Positions 19,535-30,712 of a DNA stretch of 64,000 bases are shown here, one piece after another (positions within the stretch are counted from its first letter, which is position 1; every line of letters begins with the position of its first letter). The stretch is from Eremomyces bilateralis CBS 781.70 (lineage: Eukaryota; Ascomycota; Dothideomycetes; Eremomycetales; Eremomycetaceae): contig NW_022985068.1 in assembly GCF_010015585.1 (NCBI RefSeq), positions 436,106 through 500,105 of the forward strand, written 5' to 3'. Below the pieces are notes generated by a model, which was not told the origin of the DNA, made no database searches, and saw nothing but the letters and a program-made list of their open reading frames with translations. The position numbers were made by a program, and so were the translations under genes.

Positions 19535-22142
19535 ATGAAGTACCATTCCCTTCTTTTGCTGGGTGTTTATCTCAGCAGAACATACGCCCATCACCATGGC
19601 CATCACCAGGATCATCACTATGATCCCCACTATGATCCTCACCATAATCCTCACCATGACCCTCACCGTAATCCTCACCATAATCCTCACCATGATCCTC
19701 ACCATGACGATCACCACGACCGCCACCGTGGCCACGATATAGGAGGCGTACCTGCTGTCAGCACCGTAATCCTCACTGTGACCCCAGTTCCATCTGTGGC
19801 CCTTCCGCCTCTAAAGCCTTCGCCAAGTGCTTCTGGAATCAGCTCTCTCGTCTCGAAGCCTTCGCCAAGTGCTTCGGGAATTAGCTCTATCGTCTCGAAG
19901 CCTTCGCCAAGTGCTTCAGGAATCAGTTCCGTCGTCTCGAAGCCTTCACCAAGTGCTCCGGGAATCAGTTCCGTCGTCTCGAAGNNNNNNNNNNNNNNNN
20001 NNNNNNNNNNNNNNNNNNNNNNNNNNNNNNNNNNNNNNNNNNNNNNNNNNNNNNNNNNNNNNNNNNNNNNNNNNNNNNNNNNNNNNNNNNNNNNNNNNNN
20101 NNNNNNNNNNNNNNNNNNNNNNNNNNNNNNNNNNNNNNNNNNNNNNNNNNNNNNNNNNNNNNNNNNNNNNNNNNNNNNNNNNNNNNNNNNNNNNNNNNNN
20201 NNNNNNNNNNNNNNNNCACCGAGTGCTTCAGGAATCAGCTCCACCGTCTCTAAGCCTTCACCAAGTGCTTCTGGAATCAGCTCCACCGTCTCGAAGCCTT
20301 CACCAAGTGCTTCTGGAGTCTGCTCCCTCGTCTCGAAGCCTTCTAGTTCAGCTTCCGCAGGGACAGGTGCCGGGACCGGATCTGGCGGTCACTATGGACA
20401 TGAGGTTGCGGATCCAAATGCTCCGCACGACCACCCCACCGGCAGCACTCCTCCCTCTGCAAGCACGTCTGTTGGGAACGCCACGACAGTTGGAAACGCC
20501 ACGTCAGGCGGCCATTTTGGACATGAGGCTGCGGACCCAAATGCTCCCCACGATCACCCCATTGGCAGCACCCCCAGCTCTGGAAGTACGCCTGCTGGAA
20601 ACGCCACGGCCAGCGGCCATTTTGGACATGAGGTTACAGATCCGAATGCTCCGCATGATCACGAGATCGGCATCCCCACCCCCTCTGCAAGCACTTCCGT
20701 TGGAAACGCTACGACCGGCACCCATTTTGGACATGAAGTTGCGGATCCGAATGCTCCACACGATCACAAGATCAGCAGCACCACACCAATCGTCCCAGCT
20801 TCAAACAGTTCGGCTGCCGCGTATACCGCCACCGCCAGTGCAGGCCACGGTCATGGTGCGGGAAATGCGAGTGACGATCATGGTCATGGTTCGGGGAATG
20901 CGAGTGACGGTCATGGTCATGGTTCGGATGTTATTGCGCCTCCTGCAGCCACATCCACGGCTGGGGCCGATCCCGACCAAATTCCAGCCAACATCTTCAT
21001 CGAGCCGGCGTTGAACGGAGAACACGGGGAAGGCAAAGCGCTTACCCCTGGCGGGCGACTTGTTACCTTGAAGTACGGTCCGTATAAGGTGGACGCGGAA
21101 GGGATGGTATCGAATCGGCCGCAGATGAACATGGAGAAGCCGTGCAGTGACTGCTATATTGTCGCGCTGCAGGCGGGATTGCGGTACGAGGATGGAACGG
21201 TGGCTAATGTCGACAGTGGAGCGTGGCTGCACCACATGGTGCTTTACCTCCGCGGGACTGGGAGGAAGGATCTTGTCTGCGGTGGAACGCTTGGGATCTA
21301 CCCTCAACGAGTGTAAGATATAGACATGCACCGTCTCTTGGAAGGAGTTGTTAACCAGTCATTCTAGTTATGCCTCGGGCAATGAACGCGTCACCAGCCG
21401 TCTCAACAACCATTACAAATACGGCCTCCACGTCGGACAGGAAGATTCCCTAGGTATGATCTACGATCTCATGAATCAGGACACTACCGGAAAGACCTAC
21501 TACCTCACCCTCACCTACGAGGTCGTGGACGGCGCCGCAGCTCAAGGCTACAAGGCTGCCGAGATGGCTTGGTAAGTCACTAACCCCTTTCCATCCCCTC
21601 CCTCCATCAAACCTGTTCATCTAACGACACTTACTCCCTTCAGGCTCGACATCACCGGCTGCGGTATCTCTGAGTACCCTGCCCGCGAAGGCCTCTACGA
21701 AGTGAAATCCGACGGCTGGAATTCCACCATCAACGGCCGCCTCCTCTCCGCCTCGGGCCACGTGCACAATGGCGGCACTGAGACCGTCATCTACCAGAAC
21801 GGCGCGCCGATCTGCGTCTCGAAGCAGTTCTACAATACGAAGCCGGGCTTCGCGGCGACCGGGGCAGGGCACTCGCATGGCCGGAAGACGAAGAGGGAGA
21901 GCGGGTTAAATATCAGTGAGGCACAGACATGTTTGAATTTTGCGGATATCAAGGTTGGGGATACGTTGGTGGTGGGGGCGAAGTATGATACGGTGAAGTA
22001 TCCATTGGATCAGGATCATCATGGAGGTGGTGGGCCGTCTGACATCGTACGTATTTGTTCCACTGTGCTCCTGTCTATATGTGCGAGAGTAATGGCTAAT
22101 TATGCGCAGATGGGTATTAGTAGGGTGTATATCGGGAACTGA
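19535..22142 (+). CDS. Secreted His-rich, repeat-rich protein with C-terminal SURNod19-like domain
   Basis: Inferred exons 19535..21312, 21368..21571, 21644..22046 and 22110..22142. The signal peptide MKYHSLLLLGVYLSRTYA is followed by about 50 residues that are mostly His, Asp and Pro (HHxPHHDPHHN pattern). Next come 14-residue repeats (KPSPSASGISSxVS), interrupted by a 232-nt assembly gap. Four repeats of about 30 residues with GHFGHEVADPNAPHDH follow, then GHGHG units. The conserved C-terminal domain has GPYKVDAEGMVSNRP, CSDCYIVALQAGLRYEDG, NVDSGAWLHHMVLY, NERVTSRLN, MIYDLMNQDT, LDITGCGISEYP, SGHVHNGG and the end MGISRVYIGN. This matches fungal proteins annotated SURNod19 (stress up-regulated Nod19). 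The HHM and HVH motifs and the His-rich head suggest metal binding (inference). Length is unknown because of the gap. The ATG at 19535 is chosen because it directly starts the signal peptide; an upstream in-frame extension to 19382 is unlikely. Confidence 0.8.
19814..20350 (+). repeat. 42-bp coding tandem repeat (14-aa Ser/Pro/Lys unit), unresolved in the middle
   Basis: Four intact 42-bp units lie before the gap and about three after it, each encoding KPSPSASGISSxVS with small changes (T/V/L/I at one site, P for A once). Near-identity of units explains why the assembly broke here. Confidence 0.92.
19985..20216. other. Assembly gap (232 N)
   Basis: Run of N inside the repeat array. It keeps the reading frame (77 codons plus one base), but 77 codons is not the 14n+1 that whole 14-residue repeats would need at this position, so its stated length is probably an estimate. 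Confidence 1.
20385..20790 (+). repeat. Four coding repeats of the GHEVADPNAPHDH type
   Basis: Four imperfect units of about 30 codons, each beginning G-H-[YF]-G-H-E-[VA]-[AT]-D-P-N-A-P-H-D-H and separated by Ser/Thr/Gly-rich spacers with NAT glycosylation sequons. They lie within the secreted His-rich protein. Confidence 0.85.
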
Positions 22143-22619
22143 ACGGGGGGGTTAGATCATCTAAGGGAATCGGGTACCAATATCACAGCTAGAGATGTAC
22201 TTAAGTCTCGCCAGAATTATTCTCTATCAAGTCTGAAGAAAGTAAATTTATAAACCCTAACTGTCGGCGATATGTACCCCACATAATTTCGGTTTCCAAG
22301 TTCAAATACTGTGGCAGACAGTAAAATGATTACGGCCTACATTCCTAATCGACCCCATATGTCACTGGCGAGCGATGATTGCGATAATATGTATTGTTTG
22401 AAGGCTATCTTAATCAGTCTTAACTGAAAGGAAGGCAGATAACACCTGCTTCTATATCTGCTGTCGATCCGTACAACAGGAGAGGAGAATAGAAATGCTC
22501 GAGTTGGTTTTTATAACACCATACGCCAACCGAAACTGCTATCCATTGCTCCAGCGGACGGAAAATTCCATTCGGATCCCGCCTCGCTCCAAACCTCCAG
22601 CCGCCTACACTAAGCATCC
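22143..22619. other. Convergent 3' region
   Basis: 477 bp between two gene ends, holding both 3' UTRs. I see no gene or repeat. Confidence 0.5.
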
Positions 22620-23732
22620 CTACTTCCTGCGGTTCCCGCCCATCCCCAAAATCTGCACCATCCGGATAAAAATATTGATGAAATCCAGCTCCAGACTCAC
22701 GCTCTCGTTCACCGGATCCCTCCGCATCATACCCCGCTGTGCCATCCGTGCATGATGCAGCACCCGCTGCACATCGTAGAGCGTGAACCCGCCGAACACG
22801 ACCAGGCCGCCGTAGAGCCAGAGGTTCTCGGTGACCATAAGCGTGCGGGCAGCGGTGGCGGGGATGACGAGGGGGGCGAGGCCGGAGAGGGCGACGACGG
22901 TGACACCGGCGAGGAGGGGGGCGCCCAGGTAGAGGTATTTGTCCTGCTTAGCGGTGGCGCCGACGAAGGCGATGGAGCCCATCATGCCAGCGGTGTAGAG
23001 GCCGGCGCGGGCGAGGATGGCGGGAGACATGAAGAAGAGGGGGGAGAGGAGGAAGGCTTGGGCGAGGTTGAAGGTGCCCCAGAGAGCGTACTTTTGCAGA
23101 TAGCTGTGATTAACCCGTTAGCATATGGATGGAATGATAGTGGGGAGGAGGGAGAATTGGAAGACTTACTTATCGGGCGAGGTGTACAAAGTGCCGTACA
23201 TTGATCCAATGCTAGCAACGAGTCCAACACCGGCAACGAGCCACGGATTCATGGCCATCAACCGATGGCTCCATCCGTTTGTGTGGAGCGTGCGGGCAGC
23301 GATGCCGATGATCCCTAGCCCCAGGCCGGTGTGCAGAAATGTATCATTCAAGTATGACCGCTCAAACGCCGGCATGCCGCCATCCTCGCGCGTCTCCCGG
23401 TTGAAGAGCAGGTTGATCGCAAGCAGCGTTCCGCCGAAGATGCCGGCGCCATACAGCAGCCGCTGGCGGAGCTCCGCCGAATTCGATCCGGGGGAATAGG
23501 ATGTGTTGGGGCCGGCGTTGTAGTTGCGTCGGAAGACATGTCGGAGCGAGTCAAGGGTTTTGCTAGATGTGGTTCGGACGCTGGCCGTCTGGGAAAGGAT
23601 GGAGCTGCGATATGACGGTTTCGGTGGCGTGGAGTGGAATGTGCGGATGAGGAGGGATGCGGTGGTGGGTTTGGAGGTGGTTTGCCTCAACGTCGCGGTG
23701 ACCGCGAACGGGCGACGAAGGACGAAGGACAT
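22620..23732 (-). CDS. GHITM/MICS1-like Bax-inhibitor-family protein, mitochondrial inner membrane
   Basis: Member of the BI-1/TMBIM superfamily, the mitochondrial branch (GHITM/MICS1 in animals), linked to cristae structure and ion exchange across the inner membrane. Exons 23732..23170 and 23103..22620 give 348 aa. Residues 1 to about 55 are a Ser/Thr/Arg-rich presequence (MSFVLRRPFAVTATLRQTTS). About seven hydrophobic segments follow, including GAGIFGGTLLAINLLF, GLGLGIIGIAA, LVAGVGLVASIGSMYG, GMMGSIAFVG and LYLGAPLLAGVTVVALSG. The family signature FGGFTLYDVQRVLHHARM and a late acidic pair (SLELDFINIFIRMVQIL) are present. The 66-nt intron begins gtaagt and ends cacag. The start at 23732 is preferred over an upstream in-frame ATG at 23807, since it begins the presequence directly. 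A heat-shock-like element lies about 175 bp upstream. Confidence 0.9.
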
Positions 23733-24330
23733 CGTGGGGAGGATGGGGAGCAGACGGGGGATGTCGATGAGGTGAAGGGGAGAAGAATGGGAGGATTGGG
23801 GATACAATTGAGGTTGGGTGTCTCTTCATAACCAGAAGCTTTAGCGCCAATTTGCGTTGATGACTTCGATGATGTCGCCGCAAACTCCGGTCTTGGCACG
23901 TGAGAGGAACATTCGAGAACGTGACTTGACGGCACGTGATCAACCGTTTGCTTACACAATCCGGAGTTAAAGGAGAACCGCCATGCCATGTCCGATCGTC
24001 CAGCACAGATTGCACAGTAGAAGTCTCAATAGACATATTTAATACATCATATAGCAGTTTAGCGGTGTTTTTATTCCAAGAGTGCAATCGTACTAATGCA
24101 TCCCCCCCCCCAGAATGATAGTCCGGTCCGTATCTCATTGCCGTCATATCCAGCATCCATATATGCGCAACTCCAAAACTCCAACTAGCCCGGTCATCTA
24201 GGTATCACAGTAAAAGGTATCATTCCCAACGAAAAAGAACGGCATCACCACATCCCGAAGAACCAAGCTCCATCGCCGGAGTCATAAACGCGACTACCAT
24301 CCATCCCCTGCTTTGCATCCAAGATATGCC
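23733..24330. promoter_or_regulatory. Spacer holding the GHITM-like promoter and the 3' end of the F-box gene
   Basis: About 600 bp between two minus-strand genes. The proximal part contains two CACGTG palindromes and a heat-shock-like element (listed separately). A run of C occurs near 24100-24110. A long minus frame through the region has no recognisable domain and overlaps the GHITM-like N terminus out of frame. Confidence 0.5.
23897..23938. promoter_or_regulatory. Two CACGTG boxes flanking a heat-shock-like element
   Basis: CACGTG at 23897-23902 and 23933-23938. Between them, 23906-23920 reads GGAAC-ATTCG-AGAAC, a perfect three-unit nGAAn-nTTCn-nGAAn array, the Hsf1 consensus. It sits about 165-205 bp upstream of the GHITM-like ATG. 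Function is inferred from sequence and position. Confidence 0.6.
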
Positions 24331-27300
24331 CTACACCCCCGTCCTCCACCGCCCATCCGCCACCACCTCAAACCGAATCCCCCTCCCCCCACCCCCCCTC
24401 CTCCTCGCCGGATTCCGATTCACTCTCTCCACCCCCCCGCCATCCAACCACCCCTGCAGGTTCTTACACTGACTCACATCGAAGCTCTCCAGCTCTGTGC
24501 ACCCTGCCACCACCGCCTCTACCCCGAGCCCCGTCACCCGCACGCACCCGCGCACTGACAGGTGCCGCAGGTCCAGGAGGTGCAACCCGATGGCGCGCAG
24601 GGACGCGTCCGAGACCGCGGAGCCGCAGAAGGCGAGGTTGAGCGAGGTGAGTGCGGGGCAGCCGAGGGCGAGGACTTCGGTAGCTACATCAGAGAGGGCA
24701 CAGCAGAAAGACTAGAATGGTCAGCGCTGGATTCCCCACGAAAATCGCAGAGGGTTAAAGGATGAAAGGAATCGAAAACGAAAGGGGGGAACTCACCAAG
24801 TCCAACTCCTTCAACGCCTTCGCCGCATGCGTCAGGTAAATAATCGCATTATCCGTCAAATACGTACAATCCGCCAACACAAGCCGTGTCAATCTCGGAA
24901 ACGGATACACACTCCACTGCTGAAACCCCGCGTCTGTGATCGTTGTGCACCGCGTCAAGTCCATCGACTCGATCCGCTGCGCCGCGTGCGCCGCGATGTG
25001 CGCCATGCTGCGGTCCGTGATGTGCTTGCAGTATGACAGCGTCAGCCGCTTCAGCGACGGGCACCCGATCACCGTGCCGGGTGGCATGGCGTTCGCGGAT
25101 GCCTGCAGCGGGTGCGGCGAGGCGCCCTGGTGCGCGGCGCTGGCACGTGGTTGCGGACCGCCGCCGCGGGGGGCGCCGTTGGCTTTCGCAGCGGCGGCGG
25201 CGGCTTGGTGGTGGGCCATGCTGGCAGAGAGGTCGGGGACGACCCAGCCGACAACGCGGGCGAGAAGGTTGTCGCCGACTTTGCGGCAGTTGGAGAGGTC
25301 GATTTCCTCGAGGGATTTGGCCTTGTTGACCATGTCGAGGACGGCTTGGCCGGTGATGTCCCAGACGCTCTTCATCTTCCAGGCGCGGAGGTTGGGGGCG
25401 CAGGCGTTGGCGAGGGTGGAGAAGCCTTCGTCGGTGATGTGGAAGCAGTTGCTGAGATCGATGAGTCGGGGGCGGTTGGCGGCGAAGGGGGCGATGATAT
25501 TGACGATGGCGGAGTCGGTAACGTCGCGGTTGTAGGGGGAGAGGTCTAGGTTGTGGAGGAGGGCGGGAGAGGTGGAGATAAGTTTGTGCCAGTGAAGACA
25601 GACGCGGCGGGAACGCATGAGCGGCAGAAGGGGAAGATTGTCGAAGATCCGGATGAGGATGCTGTCGGGGAGTGGGGATCGTTGTTTTTTGTGCGGGGTT
25701 CGAAGGAGCTTTGCGCGCTTGTAGGCGGTGGGATGTTCTGGAGGCGTGACATCGTGCTTCGTGTGAAGAATAGTGATCATTCCATGGCCATTGGTGTCAG
25801 GAGGTTCGGGGGTACCGGAAGGGCTCGAAGTCGGTGTCGATTGAGCGGAAGCCGAGGGCGATGGAGGCGCCAGGGATCCACGACGAGACTTCGAACGCAT
25901 CTGCATGCTATCCAACTCGGGGTTGAGGTACGGATCTGGATCGATCTGCTCGATGACGGTCTTGTCGTCGGATTTACTTTTCTTCGATGCGGTGTCGTGG
26001 AACGGATCGTTGAAAGTCACGCTGGGGATGGTAAGGGGTCGCGGGGAACGTGGGCCCATGTCCGCGATGGCCAGCTCGTCAATCGCGGGCGTTCCCTCAG
26101 AGGCGTCCGCCATGGTGACATCCTGGCTCCCAGACACGCCTAGCCGCTGTTTCGCAGTCATCTCGACCTGTGCGCGGATGTTCGGGGGGCACCGTTGCCA
26201 GAGCTCGTTCAACACGTCGCCGCCAATCATCAGGCACTCGACCGAGGAAACGGATCGCACAGTCGCGGTTCGGCGCGGCGCTAGAGAGAGGCTTGCGACC
26301 TCACCAAAGTACTGCCCGGCCTTCAACCGTGCCTTCACATGCGATTCGCACCGCGCTCCCGACGTCGTCGATTCTCGTCGTGCCTTCGGGTTGGGCACAG
26401 ACTCGCTCACTACCTCGACTTCGCCACGTATGATGAAGAACACATCCCGACCCTGCGATCCCTGTTTGACGATTTCGGTAAACGGGGGATACGTTTTCGG
26501 GATGGCCTTGAGGCCCAGGAAATGCAGGATTTCCTGAGGAAGGGACGTAAATAGCGGTAACTCCTTGAGCGTTTGTCGTACGCTGACCGACCCGCTTCCA
26601 AGCGCGCTTGAGGCCGCTGCCTCGGCCAAGCTTGGACTGGGGCTTTTCCGCTTCTTGCTCACGGCGAACATTTCCCCATCCATGCTGCCGGCTTCGCCCA
26701 TCTGCACGTCGCCATCCATTCGATCTCGTGGCCGCTTCCCGGCTCGTGGTCCAAACACTCGCAGACCCTCATCAACACCCGCCGTCGTATGCTGCGTGAA
26801 GCTTCCGGTTACCTTCCCGTTCCCCGTCGCGGTCTGATTTCCCACCTCTTTCTTCTTCCGCTCCAAAATCGTCAACCGCTCCTGCGCCTCCTCCCGAATG
26901 GCGCGCTCCACGTCCGGGTAGCTGGGGAGGACTTTCTGCAAATCCTCCTTGTTCAGGCGAACTACCATGCTTTTTAGATTCGCCACGATGCATGCGGTCC
27001 GCGGGATGTTCATTAATATGCCGATCTCTCCGAAGAACGCGCCCGGTTTTAGTTCCGCATACGTGCTCTCCCCATCCCTCGATGTGACCCGTACCGACCC
27101 TCGGACCAGCCAATACATCGCCTTCGCCTCGTCTCCTTCCGTCAAGATATAGTCATGGTGAGAGTACAGCTGCGGTCGGAGATGCGCGCCGATCTCCGCC
27201 AGAAACGAGTCGGGCGCTCGTTCGAACAGCGGGAACGATCGAATCCGGTCGAGGAGGTCGAGCGGCAGGCCCTGGATGGTCGACGCCGTCAATGGCGATG

Positions 27301-27436
27301 GTCGGACGGGTCGCGTGGGCATGCTCTCGGAGTCGTAGGATCGGATCAGACTGATGGTGTCGGGGATCGGGGGGACACCGTTCGGGCGGTGGGCGTGCAT
27401 TGTGCCGCCGCCGGGGCCCCGTCCATGGCGGCGCAT
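24331..27436 (-). CDS. Two cyclic-nucleotide-binding domains + F-box + leucine-rich repeats
   Basis: 1006-aa protein from exons 27436..24797 and 24711..24331. The first cNMP-binding fold lies at about residues 60-185 (IRSFPLFERAPDSF; cassette FFGEIGILMNIPRTA). The second lies at about 300-430 (LKELPLFTSLPQEIL; cassette YFGEVASLSLAPRRTA). Both cassettes keep FGE and an R-T-A end. A disordered Ser/Pro linker leads to an F-box near 610 (LPDSILIRIFDNLPLLPLMR), then LRRs of the FBXL/Grr1 type (LSNCFHITDEGF, LSYCKHITDRSM, LTRCTTITDAGF, LADCTYLTDNAI, LNLAFCGSAVSDASL, LSVRGCVRVTGLGV). Family knowledge suggests an SCF substrate receptor whose activity may respond to a cyclic nucleotide; this is inference, because many fungal cNMP-like folds do not bind ligand. 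The intron (24796..24712) falls inside an LRR. The upstream region is unusually long, 3.3 kb. Confidence 0.9.
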
Positions 27437-28390
27437 TATGGTGAAGGTGGTAGTGTAGATAGTAAAAGATTATTTGACTGCCGCATTCACTGGTAGGGAT
27501 AGCCGGATGCGTGAATGGTAGAGACGTAAACCAAGTCGAGGTCGGTTTGTCGACGTGAAGCGGATGATGTCGATGCGCTTGCGAGCCACGGTAGGTGCGT
27601 GGAACAGGGAATATGAGTAGCAATCAATCGTGCAGCCGTGTCTTTCGATAGGTCTCGAATGTCGCGCTTAGTCGCGGGGAACGTCGTCAGAGGTCCGGTT
27701 CGTGGTAAAGATCGGGCGATGGATGCGACACGTGATGTACATTAGAATACAGAAGGAATCCGATGTCAACGGCGGTTCAGCAGCGTTGGAGAAGTCCGAG
27801 GTATCGTCGCACACGCTCGTCAGATCCGAAGTAGCATCAGCGGCTCTGCTGTCACCCACGAGCTGATGTCGGCAGGACGCAGCGACGAGAGGCGGTCAAG
27901 ATCTGGATGGGCGGTAATACCGGATATTACCAGCGCCGCAATGCAGATGTCTACTTCTAATCGCCTAGAAGAGTTATTTCGGCCTTGAACGAGAGGTGAG
28001 TGAGGATCGAAACGCGTGTGTGGCGGCGTTGCGGTGAGGTCGGACGGGCCGTCGGACAGTGGAAGGAGTGGGAGGAGTGGGAGGTTCAGGTCCGTATAGC
28101 TCAACTGCTGAGTGATGTGATGGCGTCGAGAGGATCGGCGACGGCTAAAAAATAAGGGCGAAATATGACGCCAGTGGGAATGTTTGAAGATGAGGCCGAG
28201 ATGATTAAAGATTGAAACAATAGAAGAATTATTGTGAATGGGAAATATTTGGTGGGAGTGGGAGATTGACGAAGATGTGAATGAGGTGGGAGGTGGGAGG
28301 TCATGGGGGGAGAGGAGAGGCAGAGGCGCGGGTGATCGATGGGGGAGACGGGGAAGAGAGACGTGGAGGGGGACGGAGAAAGGCCCGGTA

Positions 28391-28432
28391 GGTGGTAGGC
28401 GGTAGAGGGTAGACGGTAGACGGTAGACGGTA
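28391..28432. repeat. GGTAGAC-type 7-bp tandem repeat
   Basis: About six imperfect 7-bp units (GGTAGRN) ending in three perfect GGTAGAC-like copies, in the long promoter region of the F-box/cNMP gene. Confidence 0.8.
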
Positions 28433-28524
28433 GCTACAGGTAATCTTTCCAGTATTAAATTCTTCCGTGCTGGCGGTTCTGCAGGTTACCGTGCATGCAA
28501 ATTGGAATCATTCAAGGTGTTCGC

Positions 28525-28559
28525 GGCAATTGGCAATTGGCAATTGGCAATTGGCAATT
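28525..28559. repeat. Five perfect copies of GGCAATT
   Basis: Five uninterrupted 7-bp units. Overlapping units create repeated CAATTG palindromes and CCAAT-like cores on the minus strand (AATTGCCAATTGCC). This is a likely slippage product about 1.1 kb upstream of the F-box/cNMP gene. Confidence 0.95.
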
Positions 28560-30712
28560 TATCTCGACACGCGACCCTTTGATGTGTTGATGTTGGCGGT
28601 GTCGGCCTTTTTCCCACTCGCTCCCAATTCGTTCTCGCGGGGTATTTACATGTATTATCTCGTCGATGATCCACAGTGATGATCCCCTTCTACTGTTCTT
28701 GCTCCCGGCCGTCTAGGGCGATGATGTTGAAAGATGGTGTCGACGGCAGCCGTCAGCCCAAGCTTCTAGAAAAAGATGAAACAGGACCGTTGTTCCGCCT
28801 GTAGTTTCTATCCCCAGTGTTCCCTCCATCATCAGTCCGCTGGAGAACTATCCCCGGGATATGACACAAGAATCCCCACATCGAGGAGGCTGAGGGAGAA
28901 CCCTGATCTTCCCATTATCATTATCATTCATCGTTTTAAGAACCAAGCAATCTACGTAGTCAAGTTAACTCGCACACTCCAACCGAAGTTTCCAACATCG
29001 CGAGTAGTCGAACACTGAAACAGGGCCTGGCTCTTGAGCATGTGCTGGGTGCGCTGGTCTGAAGCTGGTCTGATCGCCCGAATCCCCCGAACATCGGAAC
29101 ATGATGTACTCAGATGCAGGGAGAGAGCCGCCCTGATGCCCGTTCTCAACTGTTCCAAGTGTATCGGATGCTTCTGGTGCTTTTCCAGAACTTCCATCGA
29201 ATTCCCCCCTACTGTTGTCAATTGTGCCTGTTTCCTTTCCTCTAGTCCAGTCTCACACATATCTACACTTGCCTAGATCGTATCGTTACACCACCCCAGC
29301 CTCTCCATTCCCATTCCCATTTGTATCTTCTTCCAAGTTCCACCCGATTACGTAGTTAATGGATGGTACGATCCATCGCGCGCCCTCAGTTCTGGATCGT
29401 CAACGCAATCAACCGAAGATCAGGGCCCCCCTACCCTCTTCGCCCTCATCCCGCGACCCCTTCCCCCAGCTGTCCCTGCATCCACGGACGGACGAACCAA
29501 AGTCCAACCCCTGATAAATGCGTGCGGAGTGCAGCACCATTTCAAATCGTCCAGCTCGGTTAACTTACGACAAGCCGTGAGCCGACCCTAAGACCTAACT
29601 GTATCTCCTGCCCGGTGCTCTTTGGACGATACGCGCCACGGCGTCTACGTGAAACGTCCCCATTGCCGATTCTTCCTTGTCGGTCGCGAAACATTCTAGA
29701 TGACTTTCAACGTGTCCTGCAGATGAGATGAACAGCCGTTCAATTCCAGCCTTAATCTACCCACTCTCCTTCCCACGTTTAATCTCCACGGTATGCGTTC
29801 GTCCCAACCCTCTGGGCGTGGTTATCTCCCACACTGCAAACCTCGTCCTCCGACCTGCTCGTTCCATCCCACCACGCGATTGACACCGCTGCTACTACAC
29901 ACGGAGCGCTGGAGGAACTCGGGACGATGGCGAATAGGGTAATCGCCGAGATTGCGGTGCTATCCGGGCGCGGTTCCGGGGAGGGATCCATGCGTTCTGA
30001 TATCGCGCGGTCGGGTCGATCCGTCATGGGGGGGATTGTCGGTCTCCGAGCGCGAATCACTGGACGGGTTCTCGAGTGATGGTGGAATATATAGAAACGT
30101 GAGAGACATTTCTCGGGTGCATGCCGGTTTATGCCTAGCCCCGATCTTTCAAGTGCATGTAGCTAACAAGAGGTGGGTAGGAGAGGTCAGCCTAAGGAGT
30201 GATGCCATCAACTCAAGGAATGATTGGAAACTCCCAGCGATAGAGGGACGCATAATAATTGTAAATGTATTCGTAGTATTCTGCATGTATCATCCAGGAA
30301 GTTCGCTCCACTTACGCACTGTAGTATTAGGACATGCCTTGGAGAGACTGCACCAATGACCGACTGATCTGATGCTGGCTACCCGCAAGCCTCTATCTGG
30401 TTCGCTGGATGGTTCACGATCGCCACCGTGAGAAACAAGTACTAACGGAAAAGTGAGGTGTGTGGCTTTGAAGTTCACCAGTCGTTGGTTTCAACATCAA
30501 GCAACCTATAACAAGAATGCTAGCGAGAATATCACATCTACCGAATTCAGAAGTTGGTTTGGCTCAGGTTGTATATCGGAGGCAGCCCCATACATTATTG
30601 CTGTAAATGAGCTGCCTATATTTCCAATCCAAATCAAATCTACTGGGAACGGATGAAAACCACGAACCGTGACGCCCAGCCTCAGTGAGACAACGACGGC
30701 ATCGAACACCCG

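Larger units (their letters stand above)
27437..30712. other. Long intergenic region between the F-box gene and the SDHA-like gene
   Basis: 3.3 kb without a supported protein gene. The part near 27437-28450 is purine-rich on the plus strand (pyrimidine-rich in the direction of the F-box gene), as in long fungal promoters and 5' leaders. Two compact tandem arrays are listed separately. Open frames at 28952-29260, 29363-29563 and 29779-30060 show no family. The last few hundred bases are the SDHA-like 3' UTR. A non-coding RNA cannot be excluded. Confidence 0.45.

Noticed and set aside
19827-21014. 395-codon alternative frame across the SURNod19 gene repeats
   Set aside because: A shifted reading of the repeat array; the other frame has a signal peptide and a conserved C-terminal domain.
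23563-24156. 197-codon minus frame overlapping the GHITM-like N terminus
   Set aside because: Out-of-frame, His/Pro-rich shadow; the overlapping frame has the conserved protein and presequence.
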